From positions 112,882,127-112,946,126 of the forward strand of contig OX578146.1 in assembly GCA_951213105.1 (NCBI GenBank): a stretch of 64,000 nucleotides of DNA, given 5' to 3'. This document shows positions 58,519 to 64,000 of this stretch, piece after piece (within the stretch, counting starts at the first letter, position 1; every line of letters begins with the position of its first letter). Under the pieces are notes generated by a model, which saw nothing but the letters and a program-made list of their open reading frames with translations, was not told where the DNA came from and did no database searches. Origin of the DNA: Amaurobius ferox (lineage: Eukaryota > Arthropoda > Arachnida > Araneae > Amaurobiidae). Position numbers and translations under genes: made by a program.

Positions 58519-58816
58519 GGGGCGCGGTAGCCCATTGGTTAGCGCGCTGGAGTTGCACTCGGTTGGCCCGGGTTCGATTCCAGCCACTGCCAAAACTGCC
58601 GCCGTGTTCATGCGGAGTACGATTACGTTAAACATGTGGGTCCGAAAGTCCTTCCGAGAGGTTGGTGGTAGGGGAAGGAGGGTACGGTCCCTGTGGATGC
58701 CTCCCCCACTGGGTTCCGGTCTAAATTGGGTGGCACTTCCCGACCGTCCAAACAGTTACCTTACACCTTTCTGGTAGGTCGGACGGTCTGGGTTTCAACA
58801 ACAACAACTATAACAA
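58519..58816 (+). mobile_element. Full-length tRNA-headed SINE
   Basis: Starts GGGGCGCGGTAGCCCATTGG with a Pol III A box (TAGCCCATTGG, 58527-58537) and B box (GGTTCGATTCC, 58571-58581). The body contains CCTCCCCCACTGGGTTCCGG, and the 3' hairpin CCGTCC...GGACGGTCTGGG is followed by a CAACAACAACTATAACAA tail. Flanked by CATTCAATACCTAC (58505-58518) and CATTTAATACCTAC (58817-58830), a 14-bp duplication with one change. The 130-codon frame across it is not a gene. Confidence 0.93.
58527..58581 (+). promoter_or_regulatory. Internal Pol III promoter (A and B boxes)
   Basis: A box TAGCCCATTGG and B box GGTTCGATTCC, 33 bp apart, as in tRNA genes and tRNA-derived SINEs. Both fit consensus closely, so this copy could in principle still be transcribed. 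Confidence 0.85.
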
Positions 58817-58939
58817 CATTTAATACCTACAAAATTCCGTGATTCATATATCCTACAAATTTCCCACAAATTCGATTTTTCTCTCTGTATGAATAATACC
58901 ACCTCGCTTTTTATCAACATTTCTACTTGCTTAATCCTT

Positions 58940-59165
58940 TAGAGCGAGGACTTTTGAGATATGATGACTAATGTTTGTCCATAAGTAACAAATGTAATGC
59001 GATTTCGAATGAGACTTCTGTCCTTTCATATCTTTTATGAAATTTATGACCCTTTTGGGGATTGCAGCCTGAAATACTTCAGCAGAATTTTTATTGCGAA
59101 GAGGACATATTTTTTTTTGTAACTGCCTATTTAATTTCTTTTATAACTTCTAACTTGAAAAAGAC
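58940..59165 (+). repeat. Family G repeat, copy 2
   Basis: Same ordered blocks as 54627-54850, moderately diverged. Leads directly into a diverged A fragment. Confidence 0.55.
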
Positions 59166-59204
59166 GTGGTCTGATAAAACTTTAGAAATATATTTGAATA
59201 ATAC

Positions 59205-59500
59205 ATTACTTTACCTATATGCACAGTATAACGTATTGGGATGGCATTGTAATGGGTCAAAAATTCGAATTCGGGATTGCGACAGAAGAACACTGTTTTA
59301 GCATCCCTGATCTTGAATCGAACGATTGAGATAATGCCCGTTTGTCCACGTGTGTACGCTATATTTCACAAACGATTTAAGAGTTTCGAAACCAATTTGG
59401 CATCATTATTACAATCAATGAATATTTCAATCCTATTGATTTTTATAGCAATCGAATGTTCTAAAGATTTACCCCCCACCTGAAAAAAACCGTAGAAAAA
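59205..59500 (-). mobile_element. Diverged family A hairpin-end fragment
   Basis: ACCTATATGCACAGTATAAC-GTATTGGGATGG at left; GTCAAAAATTCGAATTCGGG palindrome remnant; CATCCCTGATCTTGAATCGA; then CAATCGAATGTTCTAAAG. No microsatellite and no TC-end. Confidence 0.7.
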
Positions 59501-60053
59501 TCAGGACTATCGATGAATAATAATAAGTAAATTCATACATAATCTAGTTCTTAATGCAGTTTTGCAATTTTAACTATGTGTCTACAATCAAAGATTAAAA
59601 AAACTTTTGCCATTCACTTTTTTGAAACAGCCTGCATATACAGGGCTACAAGAAAAGTTCTTCCCCAGGCCAATATCTCATGAACTATGACAGCTACCTA
59701 TGCACGTCTTGTGCCGTTGTATAGGAAAACCCCCGTGGTCCATACAATGATATCAAGAGGGACCGCATGGCGCTCCCGTTTTTTGGGTAGTTAGGGGTCC
59801 ATCTCAGCTCATTTTTCAGATAGGGGAAAAGGTCAATTAGAAAGCTGTAGAAAGAGTCAAATTTATTACAAAAATGTTTTAGTTCCATAACAGAAGGGAC
59901 CAGGCAGCCTCTTCTCAGATAACTAAAACACGGGGAATCAACAACAGAGTATTTAGACAAGGCAACAATATGTGAATGCACAGCAAACAATTTATTACAA
60001 TGTACAAAATACAAATTACATGTTTGCATACTCAAAATGTTGCCTTTCAGCAA

Positions 60054-60218
60054 CTACGCACGCCTACAAGCGTGCCACGAAAGGAGTTTAAGCATATCCG
60101 CATCAACAAGGGAACTGGCAGATATAATACGCTGTTGCAAATCTGCTACATTTGAAGATGCTGTTGCATAGACCTACTATTTAAGATGACCCCATACGAA
60201 AAAATCTAGATCCGGTTT
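60054..60218 (-). pseudogene. Mariner-like transposase C-terminal remnant
   Basis: Frame KPDLDFFVWGHLK followed by two stops, then VYATASSNVADLQQRI and LLSWHACRRA, stop. The DFFxWGHLK block and the downstream L-Q-x-R-I helix are standard for this IS630/mariner branch. The same branch is represented at 30541-30880. HTH and first catalytic parts are absent. Confidence 0.8.
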
Positions 60219-60260
60219 GGTGTAGAGGTAATGCTATGAGATCTCTAGTTCCTATCCATC

Positions 60261-60630
60261 TCTGGAGAAAGACATCGTTTAGCTGTGAAAATACATCGTT
60301 TAGCTGTGGAAATACATCGTTTAGCTGGGGAAAATACATCGTTTAGCTGGGGAAAATACATTGTTTAGCTGGGAAAGACATCGTTCAGCTGGGAAAGACA
60401 TCGTTTAGCTTTCCCAGCTAAACGATGTATTTTCCCGTTTAGCTGCGGAAAATACATTGTTTAGCTGGGGAAAATACATTGTTTAGCTGGGAAAGACATA
60501 GTTTAGCTGGGAGAGACATCGTTTAGTTGGGAAAATACACCGTTTAGTTGGAGAGCATCATTTGGCTGGGAAAATACATCGTTTAGTTGGAGAAATACAT
60601 CGTTTAGCTGGGAAAATACATTGTTTTGTT
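60261..60630. repeat. ~22-bp minisatellite with inverted centre
   Basis: About 16 copies of GGAAAATACATCGTTTAGCT (length 20-23). At about 60411-60436 the orientation flips (TTCCCAGCTAAACGATGTAT) for one unit and then returns, creating a local palindrome. It occupies the place of the transposase N-terminal region in the surrounding element. Confidence 0.9.
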
Positions 60631-60846
60631 ATGGAGCTAAATTTGACTCCCTCTACAGCTTCTTAATTGACTATTTTCTCCTATCAGCAAAAGGGGTCTA
60701 AATGGGCTCCCTAACCCCTGAAAAATGAGGTCCATGGAATCTTCTTAGGTCTTACTGTTTGGGCCATAGGGGGTTTCTTATAGAACGCAAAATGTACATA
60801 GCTAGCTACCATATTTCGTGACATATTCGCCTGAGGAAGTACCCTA

Positions 60847-61229
60847 TATAAATTCGAGTGAGGCTTCTCCGTCATGGTTTCATTCTCCCGTTATTCAAAA
60901 AATACTCTGAATCGAACTTAATAAACTTAATTTTCAGAAATGTTTTCACACATATAACAAATCTAAAAGTGCCCTTTTGAAATATTTTATCTGACCAAAC
61001 CATTTCAAAAGAAATTATGTGAAAATATATATATATAGAAAGAGACAGTCTGTGTATTTATTCTTTCGCGGGGTTTCACAATTCTTCTCGATAAAAATTT
61101 TGCTGATATCTTTGAAGCTATAACCTTAAAGGAGTCATAAATTAAGAAGACATGGAAGGAAAACGCTTTCGCATTCGAAATGGCATTGAACTTGCTACTT
61201 ATTGATAAACATATGCTATAATATTAAAA
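60847..61229. other. AT-rich DNA, nothing recognised
   Basis: No supported feature. Confidence 0.5.
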
Positions 61230-62270
61230 AAGTCTTCGGTTTAAAAGATTAGGAGAGTAGAAATGCCAGGTAGAGAAAAGGACGGTTTTTTATTTATTAA
61301 AAAATAAATAAATTAATTAAAAATAAAGACACTTGAAAATTGCATTGAATGAGAATTTAAGCAACAATAAAATTTAGTCGTGGTTTTCATGCTTTGAATA
61401 TAATAAAAGATGTAGTTTCTTTAGAAAGCGACAAGGATTATCAGTTACTTAAATTTAATTTTCATACTCAAGACGTTCTCGGTCTAAAAAATTAGGAGAG
61501 AAGCAATGTCGGTTCAAAAAAGAGCGGTTTATCTATCTATTTAAAAATAAATAAAATAAATACACCTGAAAATTGCAATGATAGAAAGTGATTTAAAAAG
61601 CGACAAGGATTATCAGTTACTTAAATTTAATTTTCATACTCAAGACGTTCTCGGTCTAAAAAATTAGGAGAGTAGCAATGTCGGTTCAAAAAAGAGCGGT
61701 TTATCTATCTATTTAAAAATATATAAAATAAATACACCTGAAAATTGCAATGATAGAAAGTGATTTAAAAAGCGACAAGGATTATCAGTTACTTAAATTT
61801 AATTTTCATATTCAAAAAGTCTTCGGTCTAAAAGATTAGGAGAGTAGAAATGTCGGTTCAAAAGAGACAGTTCATTCAAAAATAATTAAATAAATAAAGA
61901 CACTTGAGAATTGCATTGATAGGGAATTTCAGCATTAATAAAATTTACTCTTGGTTTCCATGCTTTGAATATAATCAGTTGTAATTTCTTTAGAAATCGA
62001 CAGGGATTACCAATTAATTAAATTTAATTTTCATAAAGTCTTTGGTTTAAAAGATTAGGCGAGTAGAAACGCGGGTTAAAAAAAAGGGGCGCCCCTTTTC
62101 TATTTATTCAAAAATAAATAAACAAATAAAAAGATACACTTGAAAATTGCATTGATTGGGAATTTCAGCAACAATAAAATTTTGCTGTGGTTTCCATGCT
62201 TTGAATATAGTCAGATGCCATTTTTTTTAAAAGCGACAGGATTATCCATTAATTAAATTTAATTTTCATA
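61230..62270. repeat. Satellite-like array, 172-bp core
   Basis: Anchor ATTAGGAGAG or ATTAGGCGAG occurs at 61248, 61491, 61663, 61835 and 62054 (spacings 243, 172, 172, 219). The two units around 61425-61770 differ at only a couple of positions; outer units are diverged and longer. Blocks AATTTAATTTTCATA, GTC-TCGGT-TAAAA and CACCTGAAAATTGCA recur in each. Confidence 0.9.
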
Positions 62271-63286
62271 TACTGTGCGGTCTGTTTAATCTATAATTTC
62301 ATTATTTATATAATCTATATAGATAATAATCTCTATAGATCTATATAATCTATATTTTATAATCTATATTCCATAATCTTAGTTATAATTTCATTCTGTT
62401 TGATGTTTTGAATATTTGAGTTATTTTGCACTAACAAACTTTTTTATTGGTTCAAGTTAAGTAGACCAATCAGAGAACTGACCAACCAAGTTTTTGCGAT
62501 CCTGTTGGCAAAGCAGGATTAAAAAAAAGCTTTGGATTGGTTGTAGAAAGAAGGGGAATCAACAATTCGAGGTCCGGGCTTTGACCGGAAATAGGTGGAC
62601 AAGTGTGAGTTTTGTGCATTGAAATCTTCAATTTGGAACACGGATGGCTGAAGTGGTGTAACTGACTAAGAATTTCTGAAAACCTGAAATTTCTCCATAG
62701 GGGTGATTTTATTCCCCATATCTGGCTCATATTAGAATAAGTCTCGTTATTGCATTGGATATAAATAATTACTGTTGTGTGAAAGTTAAAGAAATGTCCA
62801 ATATACAGCCTCTATATCCTGACATTATTTATTTATTTTCTTTATTATTTATTTAATTATTTATTTTCTTTTCTTTATATTTTATACCTTCCATTTTATC
62901 TCGTAGAGAGATCCAACTGTCCTCTTCCAAGGCCAATTTTAGGCATTTTATGAATTTAATAGTATCTCAGCTTCTAATTATGATACAGATTAGTTTTAAA
63001 GATTATATTCCCTAGTTTGAGCTAATAAAGGCCGCGTATTAGGATTGAATGTGCCTTGCGTACTTATTTGTGACGTATTACGCCCGCGTTGCGGACGATG
63101 CGCGTTGCCTGATACAGAATTATACACACTCGTGCAGCGGGTGAATACTTTTTTATTTATTTATTTGGGACATATTACGCCCGCATAACGTGTTTTCTTA
63201 TTTTCTGCTGTAAGAGGGACCATCTTCAAAGCGTTGTTTTGATTTTCGAGATGATTTTTTGATTCGCTGCATGTTCCGGTATTAAT
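62271..63286. other. AT-rich DNA, nothing recognised
   Basis: AATCTATAT-rich run at 62285-62385 and a TTATTTATTT run at 62820-62880. TATTACGCCCGC occurs at 63077 and 63175. No gene recognised; the 62470-62730 frame has no domain. Confidence 0.5.
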
Positions 63287-64000
63287 TTAATGGATGGCTG
63301 CCCATTCTCTGTCAACCATTTGCCAAAATTCATCGTCTAAACTCGGCGGTGACAGCGCACGCAAGCGACATCCAATCACGTCCAGGCGTGTTCGATTGAT
63401 GAGAGATCAGGGGAGATTGGTTGCCAGGGAAGCACTTGGGTACCTTGCAAGGCATGTCGGCTCATACGTCCCGTGTCTGGTTGGACGTTATTCTGATAGT
63501 AAATGACATTGGGCACCCCTGAAAGAAGGGTAGTATCACTGGCCGCAGCACGCATCCACATATCGTTGGGCCGTCATAGTGCTGTCAATACGGACCAGAG
63601 GTGTCCTGTTATCATAGGCAATGGAGCTCCAAACCATGATGCAGCGTCGTCGCTTGGTGTGGCGTTCCACAGATGCGGCCGGATTGGATCTGCCTCCATT
63701 TCGGCGCCAGACTCATACACGGCGACTCTCGTTGCTAAAATAGAAGCTTTACTCATCTGAGAATACGACTCAGTGCCATTCCGCCGTCCACATAAATCTA
63801 TAGACACCATTGCAAACGGAGGTGTCTGTGCTGTTGGGTCAATGGCAGTCTTCTTAACGGGCGTCATGAGTGCAGGTTGTCGGCGGATAATGGTTCTGGT
63901 TGATATAGGAGCATCAAGGGTATCTTACACATGTTGCAAAATGGCGACAGAAGTGGTCTGAAGGGGCCGCTAACGCTTGCCGACGGATGCGTCGGTTCAC
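63287..64000 (-). pseudogene. Second Tc1-like transposase pseudogene, window-truncated
   Basis: Minus strand, N-terminus beyond position 64000. Visible blocks: HTH-linker RTIIRRQPAL, FSDE then stop (first Asp), RRRCIMVWSSIAYDNRTPLV, TMTAQRYVDA, the second-Asp region as YQNNVQPDT (the Asp of QQDNARPH is lost), GTQVLPWQPISPDLSSIEHA (Glu block), then LDDEFWQMVDREW and TAA at 63287. Several stops and frameshifts. It differs from the 47.6-48.7 kb copy enough to be a separate Tc1 lineage. Confidence 0.85.

Larger units (their letters stand above)
59641..60846 (-). mobile_element. Mariner-like element with long TIRs
   Basis: TA-bordered; left end CAGGGCTACAAGAAAAGTTC and right end (inverted) TAGGGTACTTCC. 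Inverted similarity continues to about 200-240 bp on each side, for example AATTTGACTC-TCTACAGCTT and CCCTAAC/GTTAGGGG blocks. Inside are a transposase C-terminal remnant and a minisatellite where the rest should be. Confidence 0.8.

Noticed and set aside
58519..58592. tRNA gene
   Set aside because: A and B boxes are present, but the sequence continues into a SINE body and 3' tail with target duplications, and no proper acceptor-stem pairing is seen.
58385..58777. 130-codon open frame
   Set aside because: Lies across the SINE, including its Pol III promoter; not a protein gene.

Overview
The window looks like an intergenic stretch of a eukaryotic genome. It is strongly AT-rich, full of homopolymer and GT/CA/CTGT microsatellite tracts, and has no long open reading frame. 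I could not find one convincing intact host gene. It is metazoan and most likely arthropod; a spider or other chelicerate is a reasonable guess. That guess rests on the mix of Tc1, mariner, hAT and THAP/P-type DNA transposons, a tRNA-headed SINE and Helentron-like repeats. It is inference, because no conserved host gene is present to fix the taxon.

Almost everything I can name is mobile DNA. Two related high-copy families dominate. Family A is about 0.9-0.96 kb, with eight full-length or near-full-length copies (one interrupted) plus diverged copies and fragments. Family B is about 0.55-0.95 kb, with eight copies plus fragments. Both run from a conserved TC-end (TCTGATGTGGGCAGCACATG) to a terminal hairpin, and the subterminal sequence at the TC-end matches the outer arm of that hairpin. 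I give their strand as TC-end to hairpin. The architecture fits non-autonomous Helentron-type rolling-circle elements. Four B copies lie head to tail at 40.8-44.0 kb and two more at 16.3-17.6 kb.

Layout. 0-5 kb: AT-rich DNA with short tandem repeats, a SINE 3' fragment and a GC-rich inserted block. 5-12 kb: A copies, a 90-bp tandem array, a small hairpin MITE and a composite A element carrying captured B DNA. 12-16 kb: G/C homopolymer tracts and a TA-flanked foldback element that carries a promoter-plus-first-exon-like insert. 16-29 kb: B and A copies, two of them interrupted by a 1.1-1.3 kb TTAA-flanked family (C). 29-37 kb: decayed mariner-like and hAT transposase remnants and 57-nt SINE-tail units. 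37-40.3 kb: a THAP-domain, P-like element with a nested A copy. 40.8-44 kb: the B array. 44-53 kb: short tandem repeats, a complete but dead Tc1 transposase, a diverged A copy and a deleted mariner. 53-61 kb: more repeats, an A copy, a full-length SINE, and a mariner-like element with long TIRs whose transposase is partly replaced by a minisatellite. 61-62.3 kb: a satellite with a 172-bp core period. 63.3-64 kb: a second Tc1 pseudogene cut by the window edge.

No gene set here works as a pathway. The biology is transposon turnover: nested insertion, concatemer formation, read-through capture, exon capture, and retroposition of a short covarying RNA hairpin.
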